NCBI GenBank assembly: GCA_963708165.1
Contig: OY970187.1
Location: 496,001 to 560,000 of the forward strand
DNA: 64,000 nucleotides
Source of the DNA: Rubricoccus sp963708165
GTDB taxonomy: Bacteria > Bacteroidota > Rhodothermia > Rhodothermales > Rubricoccaceae
Direction: 5' to 3'
This document shows, in pieces, positions 17,474 to 25,596 of this stretch. A program made the position numbers and the translations under genes. Numbering within the stretch: position 1 is the stretch's first letter; each line of letters opens with the position of its first letter. The notes below the pieces were generated by a model. It was given only the letters and a program-made list of their open reading frames with translations, made no database searches and was not told the origin of the DNA.

Positions 17474-17760
17474 CGCCAGAGGCCTCTGGCGGGATTTGGT
17501 GTGCGGGAAGGTCAGGTACGCCTCTGGCGCCAGAGGCGTGGTGGGAGGCTTCGTCATTCTGAACGCACCCCCCGCTTCGCTCGCCCTACGGTCGCGAAGC
17601 TGTCCCCCTTGTTAAGGGGGACATTCTAGATCTCAATCGTTTAAGCGCCAGAGGCCGACTGTTCTCTCGGAGGACACCGCGGTGGGAATTGCCCCCCTCG
17701 CCCGAGAGGGACAGCTTTGCGACCAACGGGAGAGCAAAGCGGGGGGTTAGCCCCACGCCA
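17474..17760. repeat. Intergenic cluster: two palindromes and two copies of an ~80-bp dispersed repeat
   Basis: In the 17418-17849 gap there is CGCCAGAGGCCTCTGGCG (17474-17491) and GCCTCTGGCGCCAGAGGC (17520-17537). Two copies of a longer repeat face each other: ACCCCCCGCTTCGCTCGCCC...GGTCGCGAAGCTGTCCCCC from about 17568 (plus) and its relative on the minus strand from about 17753 down to 17675. A third copy lies at 56399-56480. Each copy carries an inner GTCCCCC/GGGGGAC hairpin. No gene is apparent here. Confidence 0.7.
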
Positions 17761-17849
17761 CCGCGGCCTCCCTCAAAACCTCGGGCGCCAGAGGCCACCC
17801 GGAGCCTCTGGCGCCCGAGGCGCGTAGGCGCGGCCCTCTCCCCCATCCC

Positions 17850-18251
17850 ATGACCGACCTCCCCGTTCTCCACACGTCCCGCATCCCCGTCCGCTGGGGC
17901 GACATGGACGCCCTCGGCCACGTCAACAACGCGCGCTACTTCACCTTCGCCGAGCAGGCGCGCATCGACTGGATGAACGCGGCGCTGGACGGCGACTGGA
18001 GCGAATCAGGGCCCATCCTGGCGTCGATCTCGGCAGATTTCAAGCGGCCCATCCACCACCCGGCGACGGTCGAGGTGCAGGTGCTGGGCGGCGAGCCGGG
18101 ACGGTCGTCGCTCAAGCAGCCCTACCGGTTGCTGGTGGACGGCGAGGTGATGTGCGAGATGAACGCCGTCATCGTGTGGGTCTCGCGCGAGACGGGGCGG
18201 CCGGTGTCGCTGCCGGACTCGATCCGGGCGGCGGCCTCTGGCGATGCGTAG
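17850..18251 (+). CDS. Acyl-CoA thioesterase, 4HBT (hotdog) family
   Basis: A 133-residue hotdog-fold thioesterase predicted to hydrolyse acyl-CoA or acyl-ACP in the cytoplasm. The YbgC-like active-site segment VRWGDMDALGHVNNARYFTF is present, with the catalytic Asp and the following HVNN; the EQARIDWM helix comes next. Length is typical. The TAG stop lies within the first unit of a 20-bp tandem repeat containing the decamer, so the last residues (AAASGDA) are repeat-encoded. Physiological substrate unknown. Confidence 0.85.
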   Translation: MTDLPVLHTSRIPVRWGDMDALGHVNNARYFTFAEQARIDWMNAALDGDWSESGPILASISADFKRPIHHPATVEVQVLGGEPGRSSLKQPYRLLVDGEVMCEMNAVIVWVSRETGRPVSLPDSIRAAASGDA

Positions 18252-18291
18252 CGGCCTCTGGCGATGCGTAGCGGCCTCTGGCGCCAGAGGC
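18231..18291. repeat. 20-bp tandem repeat spanning the thioesterase stop, ending in a palindrome
   Basis: GCGGCCTCTGGCGATGCGTA is repeated exactly at 18231-18250 and 18251-18270. The first ten bases occur a third time at 18271-18280, where they continue into GCGCCAGAGGC to make the perfect palindrome 18274-18291. The repeat unit is one decamer plus ten bases. Confidence 0.88.
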
Positions 18292-18537
18292 TAGGCGGCG
18301 AGCGGGCGCGCGTGCAGAATCTCCCGCCCTCCTAACGGACGCACATCACTCACGCTGAGCGTCTCCACAGCCACGGTCTCCCCGTCACCCAATACGAACT
18401 CGACCTCGACGGCACGTGCATTGTTGTACACGTGCACGACGGCGCCCACGTGCCCCTTTCTCTAGCCCGAGCGCTGGCAGATCGTGCGCGAGGACGATGG
18501 TCGCGCCTCTGGCGGAGACGGACCGCTCGTGCGGCAT
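18291..18537 (-). pseudogene. DUF4926 protein with one frameshift
   Basis: The minus strand encodes TIVLAHDLPALGLEK, then, after one extra base in the CCCC run at 18453-18456, HVGAVVHVYNNARAVEVEF and TVAVETLSVSDVRPLGGREI to a stop at 18291. This is the complete pattern of DUF4926 (small SH3-like proteins often found next to DUF6883 in toxin-antitoxin-like pairs). The ATG at 18537 is the first available start; the family's true start may be a little later. It is either a functional gene with a sequencing error or a recent pseudogene. Its neighbour upstream is also frameshifted. Confidence 0.5.
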
Positions 18538-18859
18538 CCGACCCTGGCTCAGGAAGCGTGCGTCGCCCTCGCGAAACCCTCCGATCTGGATGCGGAACGG
18601 GACGTGCTGCGCTCGCTCACACGTACTGGACGAACGCGCCCGGGTCCATTGTCACCTCTTGGCCTCGAAGCTCCGGTGCTGCCGTCGCCAAGGCGTTCCA
18701 GACCCACAATCGTGGCGTGCACTTGCTCGCGTCGTGTACGGTGTGAACGCCTTGCCGCAACACGTCGGCAGCGATCTGCTGACACATTGCGACGAGCGCC
18801 GTGAACTCCGCGCTCCGCTTCTCGCCATAGAACGCCACGAGAGAGACCTGTCGGGACAT
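18538..18859 (-). pseudogene. Decayed gene with an HxT (2H-phosphoesterase-like) motif
   Basis: From the ATG at 18859 the minus strand reads MSRQVSLVAFYGEKRSAEF, then CQQIAADVLRQ. Allowing single extra bases it continues as AFTPYTREQVHATIVGLE, later MDPGAFVQYV, and then HVPFRIQIGGFREGDARFL. The pieces lie in three frames, and four single-base insertions join them. The order and the QVHATIVGLE segment recall proteins with a 2H-phosphoesterase-like fold, from memory only. The density of shifts (four in about 320 bases) suggests a real pseudogene or a poor-quality stretch. Confidence 0.35.
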
Positions 18860-19084
18860 AGGCAGGTGTGTGAGGAGCACGCCTCTGGCGCTAGAAGCTA
18901 CTTTCTAGTCGGTAGAACGCTGCCGACACCGGCGGCCATACAAACAGAGGATGCCACAGTGCCGCATACGCGATCCGCACATCGCTCCGCGATGCCTCCT
19001 CCGCTGCAGTCCCCGCCGTACGCTAAGCCTAGAAGGCATTTGTGCACACGTCACCAACATGAAGCACGTAACCGACTGTGCGTG

Positions 19085-19864
19085 CTACGGTAGAGGAACG
19101 CGAGCCCCTAGGCGAGCCGTAATCCCGTCAAAGATTCCAGTCAAAACCATTGTTAGCCGACTAAGAGTAGACTCGTTCGGAAAGGGCCGAAACGCCTGCT
19201 TGACTTGCGACGGCCACAGCCTGAGCAGTCTCCAGTAGTTGTACTTTTTGAGGTACAATCTCAGGTGCGTAGCGTTTCTCACTTGGTAGTACAATTTCCA
19301 GCCTGGAGGATTCTCGCGCCTAGGCATGTGGTGGTGGTGAACCACCGCCTCGGGAATGCGAACGCTTTCCATTCCCGCAGCTGTTTCAAGCCGGTGCTGG
19401 AAAAACTCCGTGTCCTCACCCCACCATAGATAGTCTGCTCTCGGAACGCCATGGGCGCGAATGGCAGACATCGGGACCAGAGCACCAGACCACCCAGGTT
19501 TGAAGTTCTCCTCACCATCGGGTCCCAGCACTTTGGGCCAGCAAATGGTCTTCTCATCTGCGCGCGACAGGAGACGCTCGAGACTTTCCAACTCAGGTTC
19601 GACGTCGTCATCCATGACCCATACGTAGCCGTCCTCGCCTGATTCGAGAGCTCGGGAAATGCCCAAAGCGAACCCTCCTCCTGGGCCAACATTTCCACCT
19701 GAGCACATAACCTCCGGTCCCTCTGCGTCCCCGCCGTTGTCGACGATCGTAAAATGCGTCACTGGATGCGACTGGTTTTGAATCGCTCGCCGGAGTCTGT
19801 CCAGCGATTCGGGTCTACGGTATGTGACCGTAACGGCGTGGACTGTAGGGGATGGGAGAGTCAT
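19085..19864 (-). CDS. Family 2 glycosyltransferase, probably acquired
   Basis: A 259-residue GT2 enzyme expected to transfer a sugar during surface polysaccharide synthesis at the cytoplasmic face. The GT-A fold is shown by AVTVTYRRPESLDRL, TIVDNGGD and the metal-binding VMDDDVEP near residues 81-88, with an acceptor region containing DYLWWGEDTEFFQHR. It resembles the rhamnosyl/galactofuranosyl transferase group. The gene and its flanks (about 18900-19960) have visibly lower G+C and contain no exact decamer except one at the outer edge (19969), unlike almost every other stretch of this length. It was probably acquired by transfer. Adjacent genes are damaged remnants of related functions. Confidence 0.82.
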   Translation of the reverse strand: MTLPSPTVHAVTVTYRRPESLDRLRRAIQNQSHPVTHFTIVDNGGDAEGPEVMCSGGNVGPGGGFALGISRALESGEDGYVWVMDDDVEPELESLERLLSRADEKTICWPKVLGPDGEENFKPGWSGALVPMSAIRAHGVPRADYLWWGEDTEFFQHRLETAAGMESVRIPEAVVHHHHMPRRENPPGWKLYYQVRNATHLRLYLKKYNYWRLLRLWPSQVKQAFRPFPNESTLSRLTMVLTGIFDGITARLGARVPLP

Positions 19865-19978
19865 GGGCTAGGGGCTAGCAGTAAAACACACTAAGCTATA
19901 CCATCTATAACACTCGTCCCTTAACCCCGCACTCTCTTCACGCACAAGTACGCTCCGCGCGGCCTCTGGCGCCCACGC

Positions 19979-21073
19979 CTACTTCTCCTCGTGGTAGTCC
20001 TCCTCCGCGTTGATCTGCCACACCGAGGCGGGATCGCGCGCGCCAGAGGCCCACTGGTCCACGACCGTCATCGCGGTCAGCATGGAGTGATCCTGGTTGT
20101 TGTAGCGGTGCATCCCGTTGCGCCCGACCGGCGCGAGGTTCTCAATGCCGTCCAGCCATGTCTGTAGCTCCCCGATGCGGTCGTACGTGCCGAAGTAGGC
20201 GGGGTAGGCCTTCGGCATCCGCACGACGACACTGCCCAGCACGTCGCCTCTGGCGACGAGCTTGATGTCGGCCAGTTCGCCAGAGGCGAAGGTCTCTAGA
20301 TCGGCGTCGCTCATCTCCCAGAGGTCGTCGCCCTCGTTGACGAAATACTCAGCGCCGACCCAAGCCTTGGTAGGATCTGCCACCATGTACGGGCTCCAAT
20401 TGTTGAACACCTGCAGGCGGCCCACGCGCACGCCGGGCTCTTGGATGTAAATCCAGTTGTCCTGCAGCCAGTCCGGGTCCTGCGGCGTGGCGCCCGCGAG
20501 GCGGTCCATGAGCAGGCCGACGATGAGGAAGTCGCGATACACGAGACCCTCGGCAACTTCGCGGGCCTCTGGCGCGACGGGTCCGTCCACGCACCCGACG
20601 AGCGTGCGGAGCGGCATCGTGGAGATGACGAGTGCAGGGTCCTCGAATGTGACGCGCTCGCCGCTGGCGCCAGAGGCCCCGGCGGGTTGCGCCCCGGCGG
20701 GTTGCGCCTCTGGCGTAGTAGCTGAGACGCGCGTGATGCGGTCGCCTTCCAGCCCCAATTCATCTACGCGGGTGTTGAAGTGGATCTCGCCGCCAGAGGC
20801 TTCGACCTGCCTCGCGACTTCCTCCCACATCTCGCCCGGGCCGCGGTGGGGGTAGAGGAACCGCTCGATGAGGCTCGTCTCCGTCCCCTTCTGCCCCGCC
20901 GTCTTGTCGCGCCCGACGATGTTGCGAAGGAAGTGCAGGATGGCGGTCGTGACGGAGAGGCCTTTGATGCGCTGTGCGCCCCACTCGGCCGGTATTTCGT
21001 CGCACGGCACGCCCCAGACTTTCTCGGTGTAGTCGCGGAAAAACGTGGCGTAGAGCTCGTGGCCGAAGCGGAA
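19979..21073 (-). pseudogene. FAD-dependent amine-oxidase-like protein, 5'-truncated
   Basis: The open part encodes about 360 C-terminal residues of an NAD(P)/FAD-dependent oxidoreductase of the protoporphyrinogen-oxidase/UDP-galactopyranose-mutase-like group: FGHELYATFFRDYTEKVWGV, then EMWEEVARQVEASGGEIHFN, FEDPALVISTMPLRTL and the C-terminal VGRNGMHRYNNQDHSML. The N-terminal dinucleotide-binding domain (about 150 residues) is missing; upstream of FGHEL the frame meets a stop and the sequence becomes the end of another gene at about 21073. One loop is a repeat insertion (PEAQPAGAQPAGASGASG). A GTG at 21010 could start a fragment, but a protein without its FAD-binding N-terminus should be inactive. 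Confidence 0.7.
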
Positions 21074-21806
21074 TCAACCCCGCCAGCGCGACCGGCCACA
21101 GGCCTCTGGCGAGAGCCAAGGACCCTGACCCGAGGGTGCCAGAGGCACGTGCAGGCGCCCCCTGCCCTCTTTCCCCATCTCTCTCCCCCCGAAGCAGCAT
21201 CCACGCCGTCAGCGCCGCGGCCACAGGCCAGAAGTAGAGCAAGACCGGCTTGAACAAGAACGCGACCGCCAACACCACGTGCACCCACGCGAGATCCCTG
21301 CGCCTCTGGCGTTCTGTAAACGCGACCACGCGCTCGGTCGCGAGGAAGAGCAACGCCGCGAACGGCAGATCTGCCAGAGGCACCTGCGCGGTGATCCACA
21401 GCGCGGGCGTGAGCACGATGCCCAGCGCCAGAGGCTTCCAGAGAGCGTAGCTGTCTCGCGGTGCCAGCCGCACGGCGACTCGCCAGAGGCCCCAGGCGAG
21501 CGCCAGCGCCATCGCGCTCTGGAAAAACGCCAGCAACGCGGGCGAACGGCTCACCAACCGGACCGGCGCGAGCGCGGCGCCGTAGCCGGGCAACCGGCGG
21601 CTCGCCAGGCGCGGGTCGGCGCGCGTGGCCTCTGGCGTGTCGGTGGACCAGCCGCGGCCCGCGAGGAGGTTGTCAGCCTGGGTGACGTAGTCCTCCGTGT
21701 CGCCCCAGCCAGTTGGCTGGGTGGCGGCGGCCCACACCCACGCCGCGAGGTAGACCGCTCCGACGAGGAGGAGGTAGATCGCGGGCGGGCGGGAAGGCGA
21801 AGTCAC
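21074..21806 (-). pseudogene. GT-C (PMT/ArnT-like) membrane glycosyltransferase, 3'-truncated
   Basis: From a GTG at 21806 about 245 residues encode the first part of a polytopic GT-C transferase: an initial helix (AIYLLLVGAVYLAAWVWA), then the acidic first loop (GWGDTEDYVTQADNLLAGRG), then several membrane helices (LALGIVLTPALWITAQVPL; VVLAVAFLFKPVLLYFWPVA). Coding stops making sense at WPVALAGL near 21074, where sequence belonging to the FAD oxidoreductase begins in another frame. Such enzymes normally run to about 400-550 residues, so the C-terminal half is missing. A single deletion, or an assembly join, removed the two facing ends. Confidence 0.65.
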
Positions 21807-21989
21807 AGAGTCAGCGGGCGGGGCGAGAAGCTAGCGCGAGTGTCCCGGGCGCGACCTCTAGCGCCAGAGGCTTCGGGTAGGGCCGCGGTCGGCCGTGAGC
21901 CCCCCTGGAGATGCTCGGGTCGGTGCGCGGATTCGCCTCTGGCGTAGACCCGGCGCCGCGCTCTGCGCCAGAGGCCCGAGCTCGCATCC

Positions 21990-22130
21990 TCTGTCCCCCC
22001 AGAAGCGGGGACAGTTCACACTGCAGCCGATTCTGAAATGGCTGAGTATCGCTCAAGAGGCGAACCCGTGCGGCGCAGTGCTTCGCCAGAGGCTAGATCT
22101 CAACTGTCCCCGCTTTGAGGGAGACAGAGA
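21990..22130. repeat. Facing GTCCCC hairpin repeats upstream of copA
   Basis: CTGTCCCCCC...AGAAGCGGGGACAGTT (about 21992-22019) and CTAGATCTCAACTGTCCCCG with CTTTGAGGGAGACAGAG (about 22092-22127) are related to the inner hairpins of the dispersed repeat at 17568 and 56399; CTAGATCTCAA also occurs at 17627. The 21807-22304 gap contains these, several decamers, a palindrome at about 22246-22263 and no gene. Confidence 0.5.
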
Positions 22131-22304
22131 ACGCGACCCTCTGTCCTTCACACAACGCGCAGCACTCTGGCCTGCCTCTGGCGTGAAGAGCAGCAATGCC
22201 CCGAGCGTTCTCAGGGGGTCCTACCCCGCCGAGCACCGCACCCCAGCCTCTGGCGCCAGAGGCCGCGCGGAACCCTGGACCGGGGTCCAGAGCGTTTACG
22301 TTCC

Positions 22305-24749
22305 ATGACCGAGATCATCCCCTCCCCCGCTCCCCCGCCAGAGGCCTCTGACGCCGAGACCCACACGATCCGCGTCGAGGGCATGACCTGTGCTTCGTGC
22401 GTGGCGCGCGTCGAACGCGTGCTGGCGCGAGCGGACGGCGTCGAAGCGGCGAGCGTCAACCTCGCGACCGAGCGCGCGACGATCCGCGCCAGAGGCCTGA
22501 CCGCTACCGAGTTGGTGGCGAAGATCGAGAAGGCAGGCTACGGCGCGTCCGTCCAGGCCGACGACAGCGCGCAGGCGGCGGCCGCCGCGCGAGAGGCCGA
22601 AGACCACAAACTCGCGCGGCGCCTCTGGCTGGCCGTCGCGCTGACCGTCCCGATCTGGCTCTTGGAGATGGTGCCGATGGCGATCCCGCCTCTGGCGCAG
22701 TGGCTGGACGCCACACTGGGCGTGCAGACGATCCGGCTGATGCTCTTCGCGCTGGGCACGGCCGTGCAGTTCGGGCCGGGCCTCGGGTTCTACAAAAAGG
22801 GCTGGGCGGCGCTGCGCAGCCTCTCGCCCGACATGGACTCGCTCGTGATGATCGGTACGAGTGCGGCCTATGGCTATTCGCTCGTCGCCACGTTCGCGCC
22901 AGAGGCTCTGCCTGCGGGCGCGGACCATGTGTACTACGAGGCCGCGGCGACCATCATCGCGCTCATCCTCGCGGGGCGCTTTATGGAGCACCGCGCCAAG
23001 GGCCGCGCGGGAAGCGCCATCCGTGCCCTCCTGGACCTGCAGCCGCCCCAGGCGGTCGTCGTGCGCGGGATGGAGGAGGACGTGATCCCCGCCGGTGCGG
23101 TGCTGCCCGGCGAGATCGTGCGCGTGCGGCCCGGCGGCAAGATCCCGGTCGACGGTGAGGTGATCGAGGGCAAGAGCTACGTGGACGAGTCCGCGATGAC
23201 CGGCGAGCCCGTGCCCGTGGCGCGCGCCTCTGGCGACCGCGTGGCGGCGGGAACGATCAACGGCAACGGCACGCTGCTGATCGAGGCGACGCAGACCGGG
23301 CGCGAGACGGCGCTGGCGCAGATCGTGCGCATGGTGGAAGAAGCGCAGGGCTCAAAACCGCCCATCCAGGCGCTGGCCGACCGCGTGGTGCGCGTGTTCG
23401 TGCCCGTCGTGCTGGGCATCGGGCTGCTCACGTTCGCGGTCTGGCTGCTCGTCGGCCCCAGCCCGCCGCTGACGTACGCGTTGGTCGCGAGCGTGAGCGT
23501 GCTCATCATCGCGTGCCCCTGCGCGATGGGCATCGCGACGCCGATTTCCATTTTGGTCGGTACGGGCCGCGCGGCGCAGGCGGGCGTGTTCGTGCGCGAG
23601 GGCGCCGGGCTACAAGCGCTCGCCGAAGCCGAGGTCGTCCTGTTCGACAAAACCGGCACGCTCACCCAGGGCCGTCCCGCCGTGACCGATTTCGTTTCAC
23701 TCGCGGGCACGCCCGAGGCGCAGCTTCTGCCTCTGGCGGCGGCGGTCGAAGCGGGCAGCGAGCACCCGATTGCCCGCGCGATCGTGGCGTACGCTTCTGG
23801 CGAGGCGAAATCCGAGATGCGTGCCTCTGGCGCCAGAGGCACACCCACGTTCATCCCTGCCCCTCCGTCCCGCATCCCTCTCGCCACCACCGCCTTCGAA
23901 GCCATTCCGGGCTTCGGCGTGCAGGCCGAGGCGGATGGTCGCCGCGTCGCGATTGGCGCAGTGCGCTTGCTGGACCGGCTCGGCATCGAGGCGCCAGAGG
24001 CGGCGCGATCCCACGCCGACGCCCTCGCGCGCGACGGCAAGACACCGGTCTGGCTGGCCATCGACGGCCGCGCCGAGGCGCTCATCGCCGTCGCCGATCC
24101 CGTCAAACCCGGCGCCCGCGCGGCGCTCGACGCGCTCCGCGCCAGAGGCCTCCGCCTCGCGATGGTAACCGGCGACGCGCGCGGCACCGCCGAGGCCGTG
24201 GCGCGGCAACTGGGCATCACAGAGATCTACGCCGAGACGCTGCCCGCCGGTAAAGCCGACGTAGTACGCGCGCTCCAGGCCTCTGGCGGGATCGGCGCCT
24301 CTGGCGGGACCGGCGCCTCTGGCGGGACCGGCGCCTCTGGCGACAACCCAAACCCCTTTGGCGCCAGAGGCACCTCGCGAGAGGCCGAGACGCGGCGCGT
24401 CGCGTTTGTGGGCGATGGCATCAACGACGCGCCCGCGCTGGCGGTCGCGGATGCGGGCGTCGCGATTGGGACCGGCACGGATGTCGCCATCGAAGCGGGC
24501 GACATCGTGCTGCTGCGCGGCGACGTGGCGGGCGTGGACCGCGCCATCGGCCTCGCGCGCGCCACGCTGCGCACCATCAAGCAAAACCTGTTCTGGGCGT
24601 TCGCCTACAACGTGATCCTGATTCCGGTCGCAGCGGGCGTGCTCTTCCCAGCCTTCGGCGTGCTGCTCTCGCCCATGCTGGCCGCCGCCGCGATGGTGTT
24701 TTCAGATCTGTTCGTGATCGGCAACGCGCTGCGATTGCGCACCGCCTGA
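22305..24749 (+). CDS. copA: Copper-exporting P1B-type ATPase
   Basis: An 814-residue inner-membrane heavy-metal ATPase that exports Cu(I). Order: HMA metal-binding domain with MTCASC at residues 27-32, membrane helices, the A-domain (DESAMTGEPVPV), the transmembrane metal site ACPCAMG near 404, phosphorylation loop FDKTGTLTQG near 446, SEHPIA near 485, and hinge GDGINDAPAL near 703. Two insertions are repeat-derived: about 20 residues after YASGEAKSEM and about 37 residues (659-695) just before the GDGINDAP hinge, consisting of in-frame tandem decamer units. A C-terminal second HMA protein gene lies at 29577. Metal assignment follows the CPC and CASC motifs. Confidence 0.95.
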   Translation: MTEIIPSPAPPPEASDAETHTIRVEGMTCASCVARVERVLARADGVEAASVNLATERATIRARGLTATELVAKIEKAGYGASVQADDSAQAAAAAREAEDHKLARRLWLAVALTVPIWLLEMVPMAIPPLAQWLDATLGVQTIRLMLFALGTAVQFGPGLGFYKKGWAALRSLSPDMDSLVMIGTSAAYGYSLVATFAPEALPAGADHVYYEAAATIIALILAGRFMEHRAKGRAGSAIRALLDLQPPQAVVVRGMEEDVIPAGAVLPGEIVRVRPGGKIPVDGEVIEGKSYVDESAMTGEPVPVARASGDRVAAGTINGNGTLLIEATQTGRETALAQIVRMVEEAQGSKPPIQALADRVVRVFVPVVLGIGLLTFAVWLLVGPSPPLTYALVASVSVLIIACPCAMGIATPISILVGTGRAAQAGVFVREGAGLQALAEAEVVLFDKTGTLTQGRPAVTDFVSLAGTPEAQLLPLAAAVEAGSEHPIARAIVAYASGEAKSEMRASGARGTPTFIPAPPSRIPLATTAFEAIPGFGVQAEADGRRVAIGAVRLLDRLGIEAPEAARSHADALARDGKTPVWLAIDGRAEALIAVADPVKPGARAALDALRARGLRLAMVTGDARGTAEAVARQLGITEIYAETLPAGKADVVRALQASGGIGASGGTGASGGTGASGDNPNPFGARGTSREAETRRVAFVGDGINDAPALAVADAGVAIGTGTDVAIEAGDIVLLRGDVAGVDRAIGLARATLRTIKQNLFWAFAYNVILIPVAAGVLFPAFGVLLSPMLAAAAMVFSDLFVIGNALRLRTA
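24279..24342. repeat. 18-bp in-frame tandem decamer units inside copA
   Basis: GCCTCTGGCGGGATCGGC is followed by two exact GCCTCTGGCGGGACCGGC units and then GCCTCTGGCG, at 24279, 24297, 24315 and 24333. Each unit adds six residues (ASGGTG). The array sits in the P-domain between LQ and the RRVAFVGDGIND strand, where homologues have only a few residues. Confidence 0.92.
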
Positions 24750-24798
24750 CCGCCAGAGGCCTCTGGCGTGAATCAGCCTCTGGCGAGGCCCTCTGGCA

Positions 24799-25530
24799 TT
24801 AGAGCGGGCGCTCCTCGTCGTAGTACAGCGAGACCTGCTCGACGCGGTCCGTGCGGCCCAGCGCGTCGGTGAGCGCGGGCGCGTCCTCGGCGTGGCGCAG
24901 TGTGACGAGAAAGCCGAGGTCCAGACGGCCGCCCTCGCCCGAGCGCGCGTGGAGAAGCCGGTGCTTGCGAGCGTAGCGAGCCAAAACGGCGTTCCAGGGC
25001 GCCTCTGGCGATGCGCTCTCGCCAGAGGCCGCGTCGCCAGAGGCGGCACCGGCGGGCGCGTCGCCCATGGCGCCCGAGGCGACGATCTCGACGAGGTATT
25101 CCAGCTTGCGCGAAGCGCCAAAGCCGGTGCGGCCGAGCAGCAGCAGCGTGCCGCCCACGATAAGCGTCGCGAGGACTGCGAGGCGATGGAAGCCCACGCC
25201 CGCCGCCAGCCCGATCGCGAGCACGAGAAAGATGAACACCAGATCCTGCGTGTCCTTGACCGCCGTCCGAAAGCGGATGATCGACATCGCGCCGACGAGC
25301 CCGAACGCCCGCGCGAGGTTGTTGCCGATCGCCATGATGACGATGGACGTGATCATGGCGAGCGTGACCAGCGAGGCTACAAACGTGGTCGAGTAGCTCG
25401 TGCCACGGTAGGACCAGCGGTAGATGAGCGACACCACCAGCCCGCACAGCAGCGCGACCAGCAGGTTGGCCACGATCTGGCCCGTCGCCAGAGGCAGCGT
25501 CGAGAACGGGTCGTTGAGGTCGAAGGGCAT
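24799..25530 (-). CDS. DUF4956 membrane protein
   Basis: A 243-residue protein with about four membrane helices (IVANLLVALLCGLVVSLIY; TTFVASLVTLAMITSIVIMAI; LVFIFLVLAIGLAAGVGF; LATLIVGGTLLLL) and the family's hallmark loop FGLVGAMSIIRFRTAVKDTQD. A soluble C-terminal domain ends with VTLRHAEDAPALTDALGR. Between them lies a repeat-encoded linker (APAGAASGDAASGESASPEA). Last gene of the CotH-HlyD-VTC-DUF4956 set. DUF4956 proteins are commonly found beside VTC-domain and CotH genes (recalled knowledge), suggesting a membrane partner for polyphosphate or a surface polymer. The precise function is unknown. Confidence 0.85.
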   Translation of the reverse strand: MPFDLNDPFSTLPLATGQIVANLLVALLCGLVVSLIYRWSYRGTSYSTTFVASLVTLAMITSIVIMAIGNNLARAFGLVGAMSIIRFRTAVKDTQDLVFIFLVLAIGLAAGVGFHRLAVLATLIVGGTLLLLGRTGFGASRKLEYLVEIVASGAMGDAPAGAASGDAASGESASPEAPWNAVLARYARKHRLLHARSGEGGRLDLGFLVTLRHAEDAPALTDALGRTDRVEQVSLYYDEERPL

Positions 25531-25596
25531 GGGCCTCTGGCGAAACGGCCGGGGTGGCCTCTGGCGGGGGGACAGACGATACGACGGCAGCCGAGG

